DNA of 38,767 bases from Mesostigma viride (lineage: Eukaryota > Streptophyta > Mesostigmatophyceae > Mesostigmatales > Mesostigmataceae). Below, piece by piece: positions 1 to 11,413 of this stretch; position 1 is the first letter of the stretch; each line of letters opens with the position of its first letter. Position numbers and translations under genes: made by a program. The DNA lies in the NCBI GenBank assembly GCA_009746045.1, contig RPFO01002176.1, positions 507,501 to 546,267 of the forward strand, read 5' to 3'. The notes beneath the pieces are model-generated. The model searched no databases, was not told the DNA's origin, and saw only the letters and a program-made list of their open reading frames with translations.

Positions 1-113
1 GTTGGCACCGCCCCCCGGAACAGCCGCTCCCCCCGTGTCTGCTGCTCCAGCTGGGCCGCCATGTAGGCGATGTACGACGTGAGCTGGCTCTGTTGCGCAC
101 ACCACACGCCGGT
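1..113 (-). CDS. Exon-like coding stretch at window edge, probably a 3' exon of the receptor gene
   Basis: Read on the minus strand, this stretch is open and has the composition of a protein. It gives a run rich in Gln, Leu, Ala and Glu (about 38 residues, containing LTSYIAYMAAQLEQQ) that would form an amphipathic or coiled-coil helix, then a short Gly/Arg segment. One possible acceptor is CAG before position 83; the frame is also open further upstream. It lies 3' of and on the same strand as the exon chain at 1173-6940, so it may be a later exon of that gene, for instance after the second ligand-binding domain. The 1-kb gap to the previous exon and the window edge prevent a firm link. No family is recognised. 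Confidence 0.35.
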
Positions 114-1172
114 TTTCGCGAGCCATTTTGTTTGCATGCACACGTCCCAGTGTCAGAAAGGGCAAACATTCCAGGGTTATGGCAGGACGAACAGAGCATG
201 CGGCTATAAAGGGAATGAAAGGTTAAGTTGTCTCTAGTTATTCGCTGGACTTCTGGTGAGAAGACGCAGACCCTGCTGCCATAGGCATTAACCTGCCACA
301 ACCCTGACGTTTTCGTAACAGAAGGAAGCCTGGGCTTGAGGCAGGGTTTATTAGGGAGAGAAGACAGCAACGCTGAAAGACATGCAGGACCGCTGGTGTG
401 AAAACAGGGGGGCCAGCAGAGCCAGCGCAGAGGGTGGCCAGATGGGGACCTGGGCAGTGTGTGGGGGTGACGTTGATGCGTCGAGGGTAAGCGCACGGGC
501 GCTTACCGGCGCTGGGTAGTGGGGGGGATGTGAAGAGGGGACTGAGGAAGATGGTGAAGGGTGCCATGGCTGGGGCAGCGGAGGACCAGAAGATGTCGGC
601 CTGGAAGGGAAGCAAGGCTGGATGGTGACGGGTGGGGACAACTAGAAAGGAGAGCGCGTGGGCAGGACAGGCAGGGACAATGATGATGACAGAAACAGCA
701 TGCGCGGTGACAGACCATGCAGGGCAGAGGACACTGTAGGGTGGGAGGAAGAAGACGAGCGGGCGTTTGCAATGAAGGAACAGCATGCGCGTAATTTGTA
801 GGACAAGCATGCGAGCATTAAGCGCTGCGTGAGCTAAGCTGCACAGTGTCTACGGTCAAGACACATAGACGAGCAGCTTTGTCCCTGTTTTCTTTTCATT
901 CCGACCCCGGTTCCTGATACCGTTTCTTCCATAACTCCCCAAGCATCTCTATCTCTACATGGATCCCCAGCCGGTCACCCCCCCTTGCCCTCTTCCAACC
1001 GTCCTACCACGTTTCCCCCGAGCCCTCCTTATGTTTTAAGACAAACAAACCTCCTTTGACCGACTTGCCAGGAAATTCCTGCAAGGTCAGTCCCAAGTAG
1101 GGCTTTTACAATGCAGGTTGCAGCATGACCAGCATCCCATGGCCGCACGCGCCGCATCACGGCATTCTATAC
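114..1172. other. No supported gene; probable intron or 3' flank of the receptor gene
   Basis: The plus strand at 240-800 is rich in G and A, which makes long Pro/Ser/Cys-rich open frames on the minus strand. Three of these overlap in different frames and none has domain-like composition, so I treat them as a base-composition effect. The rest is unremarkable. Confidence 0.4.
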
Positions 1173-4100
1173 CGAAAAAACGTGCACAGCATGGTTCACA
1201 GGATCCTGCCAACCGTGACCATGCAGTGCACCTACCATCAGCTTTGAAACATCTGCCGCCCTGAGTGTGGGCTGCGTGATACATGGCAATGGAAGCCTGG
1301 TGGGGCGGTCAACAACGCGGAACATATTGACCTAATGTTGATAGAGACACACACCTGCCAGTCGAGGCACGCAGAATGCCGCGATGAGCCGGGGATCGTG
1401 TCTGGATACGCGAACAACTGAAAGTCGGACGACAAGCAGAAAAAGCTCATGATCTTGGTGTCACCTTGGGGCCCCCTGGCCCGGGATTCCTCCGCCTGAT
1501 GGATCAAAAGCGGGACATCCTCCCACATGATTGGTAGAACTGCCATCGTGCCGTAATTCATGCCAGACACATTCCCAGCCCGGAGCGCTTCACGGACTAC
1601 ACCCATGAACGTGTGCCGCTCCGACAAAGGGGGAGGCGTTTGGATGAGATCCAGCATGGCTGGATAGGAGCCCGAAAGATTGGCACCCGCACCAGCCTCC
1701 ACGCGGTCTGCTAGTGGGCTGTAGCAGGGCGACATGTCCTGTGTCCAGCCGTCATGGAAGCGGAATGCCACCGGTTCGTTGCTGCAATACTGCCGGAAGG
1801 GGAACACCCAGAGCCTGTCCGGGTATGCCAGCGTGTTATTGAAGAAGCCGTTCACAAACCCGCGCGCCATTTGCATCCACTTTGGTGTGATGCCGATGGG
1901 CGCCAAAACAAGCGTGCGGTCGCCATTGCTCCTCAGATGACTCCTGGCATACGCCCCCAAGAGCTCTGTCCCGCCCGCCGTCGTCCCAACATACCCGTCC
2001 GCATTATACTTGTCAAGGAACTGCTGAAGTGGCATGTCTTCATCGCGGTCAAAGGTGAGCCAGATTGTGCGGTTTCCTTTTGTGCGGCCGATGGCTTCCA
2101 TCGTCTCACTGATCAATGGGTTGACTAAAGCTGCGTAGTAGTCAGCGTTCACCATGGCCGTCCATGTGGCGTTCGCCAGCACCGCGGTGATAGCCTGGAG
2201 TGCCAGCGTGGCACTGAACGTAGCTTCCCCCTTCATCTCCCTACGAGTTGTCAAGGCACAACCAAGAGGACGATGAAGATACAGAAGGAATGGAACGGGC
2301 CAGGAGGACACATGTAATTTAAGTTTGATAATGCGGTTAAAAAGCTGTGGTGATAATTAGGTAATAAAACTATTCTACAAATAACATAATCATATCTATA
2401 GTATAGAATCTGAAATTCATGACACATGATATTGGAATTTGATAATGCCATATCAAAGCCAAGGTTAATAATAATGTTGAAATTTGTGCTTAACTATATT
2501 TAATTACCTGCTAAGATATAGTAACTTTACTGCAAGATAAGTGATCCTGGCTTATGTGAGCCACGACACAAAGTGATGAAACGTCCTGAAGGTGGAGTTG
2601 TGCGTGCGAAGAAGCTCGCGGAAGGATAAGCCTGACTTATTCTACTGTAGGTCATGGATGAGTCCCTTAATTCCAAAGCAAGAGGCATGAAAAAGACTTG
2701 CTATGGTTCTCAGAACTTTGACTGTGGGAGGCCGCGCTTCTTCAAGCAGCCTCATGAGAAAAACGTTTGGCACACAAGTTTGTGCTACACCCATTGAGAT
2801 GCTTAGCATACTGATAGAACATCCATGAGGAGCTTTCGCATGACCAGGTGACCTGATGGGCACAAGAAGTGGCTGTGCAATACTTGGCTCGTGTGCATGC
2901 AGCTGATTTCCTGGTGTAAGTGGCAAGCCTGTCTTGCAAGTCATGTAATCACACACTCTTAATCCAAGGGTCCCAACTGCATTGGCTTAGGTCCTACAGC
3001 CTTCCCCACCTTGTCTCCTCACGTTATAATTGTTTGGGAAATATTTTAAAAACTTGTAGTACATAGTTACAAAGATTACAACAGCAACAGTTCTAAGTGA
3101 TAAAAGACTTCCCTTGTCAGGACCTCCCATGATGCTCTCACCATCGAGACTGCGTGCCGGGGAAATCATGCTCGCCATCCCTCAAGCCCGCTGCCAACGT
3201 GTGATGAACTTCGGCAGCACGCGGCACAGTTGACAATTCTTCTAACCGCGTGCTCGTGCGGTCAAAGCAGGGGCACCCCCGCGGCGTGACTTCTGGGACG
3301 CCAGGGTCCCCGCACACCGGGTAGCCTTCCTCGCGGCACAGCACACGCATCATGTCGGCATCCGTGACCTGCAGGAAATGGCATGCCCAACGTCCAAATA
3401 TTTATCATCACCAAGCAGCAGGCATTGCAATGGGTAAAATGCATAAATAGCGACAGGCCCTCAAAGGCAGCTACGTACTTTTAATCGCAAACAACAAAAT
3501 CATGGAGCTCAAACGCAGAGGCAGCTAGCCTCTTCAAACCCTGACGACCATTCATGCAGCTGGATTTAACCACAAAGTTTTACAGCAGATGACAGCACTG
3601 TATTGCAGCGCACCTTGCACTACCAGCTAGGCGATTGCTGATTGGCCTACCTCTCCGTTGGACAATAGCCGCACACTCGGTGCCAGGTCTGACGTCAGCG
3701 CCTCGCCAACCTGTAGCTCGTATGCAGCCAGGGCCACCGCAGCGTACGCCTCCGAATAGGATGCCTGGTCCACCACGGTGATAGGTTTCCCCTCACGGAT
3801 ATCCTCCAGGAGTTCCGACGACGACTCAAAGACGGCCACGTGGGCCGTTCTCAACCGGCCACGCGCCCCACGGGCATCGTTGAATAGCTGGTACATGGGC
3901 GCATCCGGCAAAACTAATGCTGTAAGATTCTCTGCCACTGTGCCAGCTGCGATATCCGATGAAAGCTCCTCCAAGGCCGCGACAAGTGGCATCACTAAGC
4001 GGACGTAGAAGTGGGTCACGCCAATGAGCCCTGCCGCCTGGAAATGAGCCACCAACGCCTCACACCGCTGCTGGAAGGCCACATTTTCGACGTTAGTGTA

Positions 4101-6454
4101 GATGCAATCAATGCGCCGGATGCCAACGGATATAAGCCGCTCGGCTAGCTGGCTCGCCGTGGCCTCCGTGGTCTGCCCTATATGGCGCAGTGTAGATTGG
4201 ATAGCGGCGTTGCTATTACCGTTTGATGACTCCCTTGCTGCCGCTGCTTGCGCAGCACGTTGCCGTACCAGGCCCAGCAAGGGTGCCGAAGTGCTGCCCA
4301 CGACGTAGACCGGGATGCCTCGCAACGTGGCCTCCACCAGCACTTCCATGTACTGGACATTTAGTACAAACCAACAAAGATGGTAATCCAATCCATCAGA
4401 GGAGAAAAATTGCAGAAAGACGTACACAAAAGTTTAAACAAATAAATAATGCAGCGACGTCATCAGCGTTCACATGAGCTTCAGTAGAAAGCTCGTAGGC
4501 GGTAGGGTGCTATCTATGTACTACTTCATCAGCAGCTGAATGGGTACAGGAAAATGGCAATTGACGGCAACTCCCTGCCATGGGCATTGTTACTGCCATC
4601 ATGAGTTGATGCAAAGGTCTCACACTAAGCAGGAGATAGTGCGCCACATGGCATTGTCGAAAGCGTCGTAAAATACTGTCACAGCTTACATAGGTATTGA
4701 TATACTGGATAGATTTGTACAGCCAGTTTTTTAGTCCCTCCAGCAATGTGCCCATGGAGTGCCTGAAACAGTGACACGCGAAGTCTGATTGTGAGTGACA
4801 TGCCTCACTGCGATCCGCAGTAAGCAGTAAATTTTAAGCATGATGCTTAACTATGCCAGATGTGAATGTCCCTGTCGAAGATTTGATTGCAACAATAATC
4901 CTGTACCTATTCGGTATATAATCCAGCCTTATGCAGGCAGCGGCATGAGTTATATACTTTTTTTTAAGGACTAAGAAGTTATATACTTTTGCAAAAATCA
5001 TGCAGACATGATTCACTCATACTACATACTTACCAATACCTTTCTTCATACAGGGATAGTATATGCCTAGTTTGATAGCAAGAAGCGATGATGCATAAAT
5101 TCCCCTGGCATAGGAGTGGATAGTGCCATTGAGGATTATTATTAGGATATTGCCACAGGACACTGACTAGTGCTGTTATTCCATTTATATGCACACAAGT
5201 AGACCAGATAGGGTCAAGCGCCTATTTCTATTCGAGACTCCAAATCAAGTCCGGGTGCAATCTAAATTCCCGTCGCCCGTTGCACGGTGCCCGTGAGATT
5301 TCTCCCGTCCTGTTGTCCTTCGTTGCCCGATGCCTGTGGCTAGTTGCCCGACTGGATACATAGTGGCCTGTCGAGTTTCCTTCTGACTTCCGCACCTCGC
5401 TGTGGCTAGTTGCCCGCGGCCAGTCGGAGCCAAAATTCTTTCTGCCCCTTTGTTGAAACTGCCTACAGATCGTTGCCTGTAGCTAATAGGTAGAAATGGC
5501 CTTTGGCTAGTTGCCCGTGGCTAGTTGCCGATGGCTAGTGGCCCGTGGCTCGCCGCTGAAATAGCTAGCTTCCGACGTCCCTCGCTGACATTGCCCATGG
5601 CTAGGTGCCCGTCGCCTGTCGCCACTGAAATTCCTTCCGTACCTTGTCCCTATCGCGTAGTTCATCGTGCCGCGGTCCTTGGCTTTGAGCCGAAGGTGGG
5701 CCGTGCACCTGCCGGCACGCCATGCGCTTCGCGTGGGTAGTATATATCCTCCAAGCCTTGAATTTCGCACCATCACTTTAAAGACCAACGGTACCCTTCG
5801 GCACTTTCATAGTGGTATATTATATAGATCACATGCAGCTGCCAGCAATTTCGTACTCGTAAAACATAAAATACAAAACTATAATGCCAGAAAGGCAGGA
5901 AATAGCTGCAGAATTTCCACAAGCTGCTATCAACAATACTTCCGTGCATGTCACACTTGCATGGAGATGGTAGCCGTGTACTTAATTGTAATGGTACTGA
6001 CCTGGGCGGCAGAAAAGGCACGCTAATTCATCGCGAGCGCCTTTGCTCATGAACATATTACCTAATATAGTAGGAGGTACCACTGTATAAGTACCTAGTA
6101 CATGAGCTGGTGCCGCCAGCTTGTGGGCAAAATACGCACCATCTCATTGTACAAGGTCGCCACAATTCCGTTCACTGATTCTTCCCTGTCCAGTGCTCGA
6201 AGAAGCTTCGAGGCATCATCCGCCTGCAGGATCAGAGCAGCAATTGTTCAGGTGGCATCAATGAAGCACAACGCGTGGGAGAAACCCAAACTGGTTTGTT
6301 AGGATGCTTCAATTTTTTGCTCAAAAAGCGGGGTGAGGTCGTGTATCGTGCCGACAACCGCACGGTGATGTAGGTTTACGCACAGCAATATTGGCAAACG
6401 ACTGGAAGTACTTCACTCGTTACTGTTCATTACAACCCCGCTTGGACACAGGCC

Positions 6455-6519
<65 letters not shown>

Positions 6520-6940
6520 CTGAACGCAATACAGCGATGCCATATGACCGTCCCCTATCAAAGAAAGCATTTAAACGTAAACACGCGAGCGCGTCGCGTA
6601 CCGAGAACGGGCGATAAACGGGTGACAGCTGGAAGTCCCTGTCTCGAGCAGCCTTCTTAGCACCGCTGAACAGCTGGAGCCGTGTACTGGAGCTGCCATC
6701 GGAGTTATAACTCTGATCAGATATAGAATCGGCGTGCCCTACGATGGCAAATTGAAAAGCCCTGCGGTCTGCGCAAGGACAATAACAGGGGCAGATCTCG
6801 CAAGGACAGGATGAAGCCTCGATTTCCCCCGTAACGTACAACAACGTTGTAACATACTGAAGTAGGCAAAAGTAAATGAGAAGATTAAATGGGCAGTGAT
6901 TGACCCATCGCGGCATCACTATCCCCTTGCCGCTCGGCAT
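1173..6940 (-). CDS. Secreted or membrane receptor with two tandem type-1 periplasmic-binding (Venus-flytrap) domains; six exons, 3' end uncertain
   Basis: Proposed exons in coding order are 6602-6940, 6140-6223, 3651-4352, 3142-3368, 1355-2240 and 1173-1271. All junctions keep frame, with donors GTACGC, GTGCGT, GTAGGC, GTGAGA and GTGTGT and acceptors CAG or TAG. The ATG at 6938-6940 follows an in-frame TAG; a second ATG (6914-6916) starts a hydrophobic signal-like segment, then a Cys-rich spacer. Domain 1 (about residues 50-370) has FAIVGHAD at its start, ATLRGIPVYVVGS, a HIGQTTEATASQLAERL helix and a closing VVDQASYSEAYAAVALAAY, matching the ribose-binding/LacI-type fold. Domain 2 (about 460-779) ends in an equivalent CLDWQPTLRAADVSKLM. 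NxS/T sites (NAT, NRT, NNT, NLS, NVS) fit extracellular exposure. No transmembrane or kinase/cyclase part is seen; it may lie beyond the left edge. A role as sensor ectodomain is inferred; the ligand is unknown. The last exon's donor and the first exon's 5' end are the weakest parts of the model. Confidence 0.72.
2241..3141 (-). other. Intron 4 of the receptor gene
   Basis: It runs from donor GTGAGAGC (read at 3141) to acceptor CGTAG before 2240. The preceding exon ends two bases into a codon and the next supplies one, giving Trp at the joint. The intron is AT-rich around 2320-2560 and holds no recognisable gene. Confidence 0.6.
4353..6139 (-). other. Intron 2 of the receptor gene, 1.8 kb
   Basis: This intron splits domain 1 between the strand ending NGIVATLYNEM and the helix starting YMEVLVEATLRG. 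The two halves read straight on as one binding-protein fold. It contains a GC-rich degenerate minisatellite (5250-5650). I see no other gene in it. Confidence 0.55.
5250..5650. repeat. Degenerate minisatellite around GTGGCTAGTTGCCC
   Basis: Short variants of TTGCCCGTGGCTAG recur about every 14-30 bp (for example near 5335, 5400, 5505, 5518, 5540 and 5595), mixed with related GCCCGT words. Copies are imperfect and spacing is irregular, so this is an old or replication-slippage repeat. The short open frames here (with recurring GQLATG-like peptides) are by-products of it. Confidence 0.6.
6457..6516. repeat. (AC)30 microsatellite in intron 1 of the receptor gene
   Basis: An uninterrupted AC dinucleotide tract of 60 bp. 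It lies in the 378-bp intron between the exons at 6602-6940 and 6140-6223, about 85 bp from the donor. Confidence 0.95.
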
Positions 6941-7190
6941 AATTGCTACTGACTAGATGAGAACGTAACATTACGTCGATCGTCGGTATGCAACATTCAG
7001 TGCATTCAGTGCATTTACTACAATCATCTCAGCTCCCCCATCGGCATCCATGCTTCCCAATCGTAGCTTTTGCGTCCGAGCTTTGCGTAGTCGAATGCGC
7101 AGCGATGTCGTCGGTTGCAGTTGGGAAGGTTATTTGTCGTCGGCTGCAGTTGGTAAGGTAAATTAATATGATATAAATGTTTTTTGGTAA

Positions 7191-7720
7191 CTGGGTTTTC
7201 ACACTCGGGTTTTTTTCGGTCGAATTTCCGTTTTGGGCGGAAAAAATTCGACGAAACTTTTTCACACTGGGTTTTTCCGGTCCGAAACGGAAAAACGGGT
7301 CATTTCCGTTGATCCACCGTAATACCACTGAATTTGGCCAAATCAGGTGGAATTCAGTGGTAATGGGTGGTAGACCCCCAAATGGGTCTACCACCCAATA
7401 CCACTGGAATTCCACCCCAATTGTGGCCGGGGGGGCGCCGCGCCACAAATTTTTACTTGTCCGACCCAATAGGATGCGTCCACCTGGACGGTCGAAATTC
7501 CCTTCGCATCACGTTCGCATGCCCAATTCTGAACATGTCTGACCAGCCCCCGGAAACAGCCGTAAAAAACTTGCCATTTTTTCGCAGCCCGTACAGCGTG
7601 TCAAGCCCGGCGCGTGCACGGCCCTGTTCCGGCGCATACCACTTTTGGCCGAAAGTCCGCCGAATTTCGCCGGAGCGTCCAAACAATTCGACCGAAAAAA
7701 ACCCGAGTGTGAAAACCCTG
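7191..7720. mobile_element. 530-bp foldback MITE-like element with TAA target duplication
   Basis: The two ends are inverted copies of about 36 bp with one mismatch, starting C(T/A)GGGTTTTCACACTCGGG and continuing through a T7 run and CGGTCGAATT. TAA flanks both ends (7188-7190 and 7721-7723). A weaker copy of the terminal motif (TTTTTCACACTGGG) recurs inside near 7259. The centre holds an imperfect palindrome of about 45 bp per arm (roughly 7332-7436), including GGGTGGTAGACCC and its complement around a 6-base loop. A TAA/TTA duplication fits the PIF/Harbinger (Tourist-like) group, but no transposase is present, so the superfamily is inference. It sits about 250 bp upstream of the receptor gene start. 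Confidence 0.82.
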
Positions 7721-8201
7721 TAATTATAACTCTTACCACGAGGGTTCTCCTGAAGACTGACAAAATCGTTCATCATTACGCTGCAATTCCATGCGGTTGG
7801 AACTTTTAAGAAGCAAAGACAGTCTGACGACACGTGACAGAGATTCGCTTGCCGGATCTGCGAATCGGGATCCTGGCTGCATCCCGAATTTGGTGGATCC
7901 CGGCTGAATTCCACATGAGAACACGCAGGGATGCGTGTCTGCAGGGATTCTTCTTTTATGAGGTTATATGTACTGTACGGGAGCGATCACGGCATCCATC
8001 ACTGATGCAATGATGCCGTGATTCAACTAGGTAGTGGATGTCGAGATTTTGGCGGCTGATCGCCTGATCCAAGGCTGATCCTCTGATCATTAGAGAGCTC
8101 ACTTGTCTGGGGTTCCGCTTACATAGATAGCAGCTGATGTGAACATAGTAACCGTTAGAGAGCTCACTTAAGTCACTTTCCGGGTAAATGGGCATTTTTA
8201 A
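7721..8201. other. No supported gene; contains a motif block repeated near 26.5 kb
   Basis: Around 8093-8205 the words GAGAGCTCACTTGTCTG, GGTTCCGCTTACA and TTTCCGGGTAAATGGG appear in the same order and orientation as at 26486-26690. This is notable because the adjacent unit (8202 onward) is inverted relative to its right-hand copy. Nothing else is recognised. Confidence 0.45.
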
Positions 8202-10080
8202 CCAGAGTAATATTAAACAGCAGATTCTGATTTCATCAGACGATGACAAAGGCTGGCATGACAAAGGCTGGCATGACAAAGGCTGGGCGCGGCGCTCGGG
8301 CGTAACAGCTAAGTTAAGGCAGGCCAGGCGCAGGCACGTAAAAACACGGGCGACGGGCCATGGGCCACGGGCCACGCGTCGGCCGTCGGCCCAGCCATTC
8401 CTGCATTTTAGGAACGTTGCCGGGCACAAAATTCAAATTCTGGTGCGGCATGGCCGCGGCAGCTACCTGGCCCGGGCTGGCCGACGTTGGCATGGACGAC
8501 TGTCAAGAAAGAGTTCATCTCGCTTGGGTAAGCTGCGGTTGTTTCGTCTGGGCGCTCTTCCCATTTTATTGCTAACGGGTCGATTTGCTTACCCAACGTT
8601 TTCCATCCAGGGCAGAAATGCCAGCGACTTTTCAGTCGGCCACTTCCATTTACCCACTTCGAGTGGTAACGTCATCAACGTTACCCTCTGTATTCCGGCC
8701 TGTCTCCTTCTATTTCGCAGGAACCCTTCGCTTCTGGTTGGCGTTCCTGCACTGCAGGCAGGCTGCAGTCTCTACCGCTGCATTTTTTTGTAAGTACTTC
8801 GGTTGGGAAGTTCGTCTAGCGTTTTTCCATCGACTGTCCTGCTTCCAAGCCAGGCCGCGTCTCTACACTGTGTTTCCGTCAGCAACGGGATGGAGGTCCG
8901 TTTTTTTCATGATCGGCAACCGTTTTGGTCGCGTCATTTTCAGCAACACGCAACTGCCTCTGCCTTACACGCTGCGCTTTGTCGTCCTTCCGTCGGTTCG
9001 GGAAAGCGTCTTACGTCTTTCAATTACATCATTACCGTCCAGGTAGTTTCTTACCATTTGCTTTCCGTCGGCAACGGGTCGGGAGCATATACAGTGGGTC
9101 ATTACCCGCAATGCAGCTTCCCCCCTGTTTTCCCCACAGGCTCTCCCTGTATTTCCTTGGGGAACATCTTTGGATTAGCTCCCGTGCATCAAACGTGCAT
9201 CAAGAACACATTTTTAAGGGAGACTTTGGCTGTTCGTGGGATGGGAAGCCCTACTGTGCCCATGTTTTCCACTGTTTGATCTTGGCTGCATACCCCTGGC
9301 ACGTGTCACCCACCTGACTTTTGCTAGTAGTTGCTGGATTTTTTCTTCTAGCAGGTGCTGCGTGCTGGTGATTGTCATTACGGTCGCCATTGCTTGCCAG
9401 TAATTGATAGTTGCTTGATATGGTCAGCATCACGGCCAAGCCTACGCTCAGATCCTGCTTGGAATTTGTGGCGGGCGTTTTCTGTATTGGATGAACGCCA
9501 GTTTCTGTTACGGTGTGATTGTGTATAGGAACAAGCTTGAAGCAACAGCACACGATGCATATTCATACTCATATACATGCGCTTAATGTGAACGGTGTAG
9601 CCTAGGGCGAAGGGCGTTGGTTTACACGACGACGTATTCAAAGTATAACTTCTGTAAACAAGTATCCATCTGCGTGTGTTAATTCATTTTGGCAGCCATG
9701 CATGTGCACAAGAGTACCAATTAATTATTCCTACACTAGGGGTCGATGTATTTAGCATTCACTTTGGCATTTACTGCGGCAATGCCATTACTCCGTGGCT
9801 CCCCAATGGGACATGTTCTGTGTCTTGTTGTGTTGACAGCGTGTAATAAGTGTTGCAACGTACTAGGCAAGGGTTTAGGGTCCAAACTGTGAGGGGCAGC
9901 ACATTGAAACCAAGAATCATTTAGCACTCACAGTTAGGTGTCGCCATGATTCGGAGAACTTGTTGTGGCCTGACCCCTTGAGGCAGTGAGACAAGGTTGG
10001 ATGCCCTCCCAATCAGTTTCTAGGGGTTGAAGGTTGTTTTATTGCCACCCATGTGACGCAATATACGTGCGCTTGATGAG
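8202..10080 (+). repeat. Left arm of a large inverted repeat (unit B)
   Basis: This unit matches 22335-25938 in reverse complement with few differences; several translated frames are identical or differ by one residue between copies. It begins at AGAGTAATATTAAAC and ends where the TGGA satellite starts. On the strand opposite to this orientation it carries conserved open frames (62, 87 and 100 codons) with exon-like features, for example 8408-8596 (MGKQIDPLAIKWEERPDETT) and a short frame ending in a donor-like CAGGTGGGTG. I recognise no protein family. Three direct repeats of GACAAAGGCTGGCAT lie at its left end (8243-8285). It may be a transposable element that has captured host exons, or a segmental duplication. 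Confidence 0.8.
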
Positions 10081-10785
10081 TGGATGGATGGATGGATGGA
10101 TGGATGGATGGATGGATGGATGGATGGATGGATGGATGGATGGATGGATGGATGGATGGATGGATGGATGGATGGATGGATGGATGGATGGATGGATGGA
10201 TGGATGGATGGATGGATGGATGGATGGATGGATGGATGGATGGATGGATGGATGGATGGATGGATGGATGGATGGATGGATGGATGGATGGATGGATGGA
10301 TGGATGGATGGATGGATGGATGGATGGATGGATGGATGGATGGATGGATGGATGCATGGATGCATGGATGCATGGATGCATGGATGCATGGATGCATGGA
10401 TGCATGGATGCATGGATGCATGGATGCATGGATGCATGGATGCATGGATGCATGGATGCATGGATGCATGGATGCATGGATGCATGGATGCATGGATGCA
10501 TGGATGCATGGATGCATGGATGCATGGATGCATGGATGCATGGATGCATGGATGCATGGATGCATGGATGCATGGATGCATGGATGCATGGATGCATGGA
10601 TGCATGGATGCATGGATGCATGGATGCATGGATGCATGGATGCATGGATGCATGGATGCATGGATGCATGGATGCATGGATGCATGGATGCATGGATGCA
10701 TGGATGCATGGATGCATGGATGCATGGATGCATGGATGCATGGATGCATGGATGCATGGATGCATGGATGCATGGATGGATGATT
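10078..10785. repeat. Compound satellite: (TGGA)n followed by (TGCATGGA)n
   Basis: From about 10080 to 10350 the repeat is a pure tetramer. From about 10350 to 10780 it is an 8-bp unit in which every second tetramer carries G-to-C (GGATGCAT). The switch is sharp. Open frames through it on both strands (Trp-Met-Asp-Gly and His-Pro-Ser-Ile types) are artefacts of a period not divisible by three without stops. Confidence 0.97.
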
Positions 10786-11107
10786 GGATGATTGGCTAAC
10801 AAAGTAATTGCTTGCGTGTCGTGCGCATGGGCATGTTAGTCCTCCTTGCCTCCCTATGAAACTAAGGGTTGAGAAAGCAGGCTTGGGCTCAGCGGCTACA
10901 ATATTGTAGTGGCATGCACACACGGGCTGTTGGGAGCCACGGGGAAGAGAATATGAGAAATCGGGTTAGCCAGCGCTTCGATTGCCAATTTGTAGCCATC
11001 CACTAAGCTGCCGTTTAGAATGGTAGGTACTTTTACACACTTTATACAGACGTCCACTTAAGCTAAATTTGGACTCATTGAGCTCTGAGACATCATGGTG
11101 GTGCCGG
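10786..11107. other. No gene seen
   Basis: Unique-looking sequence between the satellite and a LINE tail; no open frame or motif stands out. Confidence 0.5.
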
Positions 11108-11342
11108 TGCCATTGTTGCACCTAGAGCAGGTGTAGTTTACACCCTACCCTTGCAGGAGGTAGCCCAGAATGTATTAAAGGCCATATCAAGGAGACAACC
11201 AGATGCCCCTTCTCAGGCTACGAGCCACATGTACTCCCAATGTAAACGTGTTCCTCCTTAATTACTTAATTAATTAATGCCCCTTGTCAGGGATATGTGC
11301 TACATGTGCTCCCAATGGAGATGTGTTCTAATTTAATTTAAT
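11108..11342 (+). mobile_element. Two partial LINE 3' tails in tandem
   Basis: The 3' tail family shared with 20221-20371 can be read twice: 11108-11276 (CACCCTTGCAGG-type core, GCCATAT, CCCCTTCTCAGG, GCTCCCAAT-type block, then a TTAATTAA tail) and 11277-11342 (second CCCCTTGTCAGG to an ATTTA-repeat tail). The first copy has an extra ATCAAGGAGACAACCAG inserted within GCCATATGCCCC; that word matches the end of the short mobile insert at 21744-21784. Confidence 0.65.
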
Positions 11343-11346
11343 TTAA

Positions 11347-11413
11347 CCCGTGTTTTTTTAATTAGAACGCGATATATCGCGTTGTAAGCTTTTTTTAGAA
11401 CGCGTATAGCACC
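11347..11413 (+). mobile_element. Left end of a TTAA-flanked, piggyBac-like terminal inverted repeat
   Basis: TTAA (11343-11346) is followed by CCCGTGTTTTTTTA and the 18-bp palindrome AACGCGATATATCGCGTT, with a further AACGCG word nearby. The same order occurs inverted at 18305-18378, ending CACGGG then TTAA (18379-18382). TTAA targets and CCC..GGG ends are the signature of the piggyBac superfamily. Whether the two ends belong to one 7-kb element is inference. Confidence 0.5.

Noticed and set aside
238-810. 190-codon minus frame, Pro/Ser/Cys-rich
   Set aside because: It overlaps two other long frames in the same G/A-rich stretch and shows no domain, signal or exon joint that would favour it.
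10013-10923. Long open frames of His-Pro-Ser-Ile or Trp-Met-Asp-Gly repeats on both strands
   Set aside because: They follow from the TGGA/TGCATGGA satellite, are open in nearly all frames and have no unique sequence.
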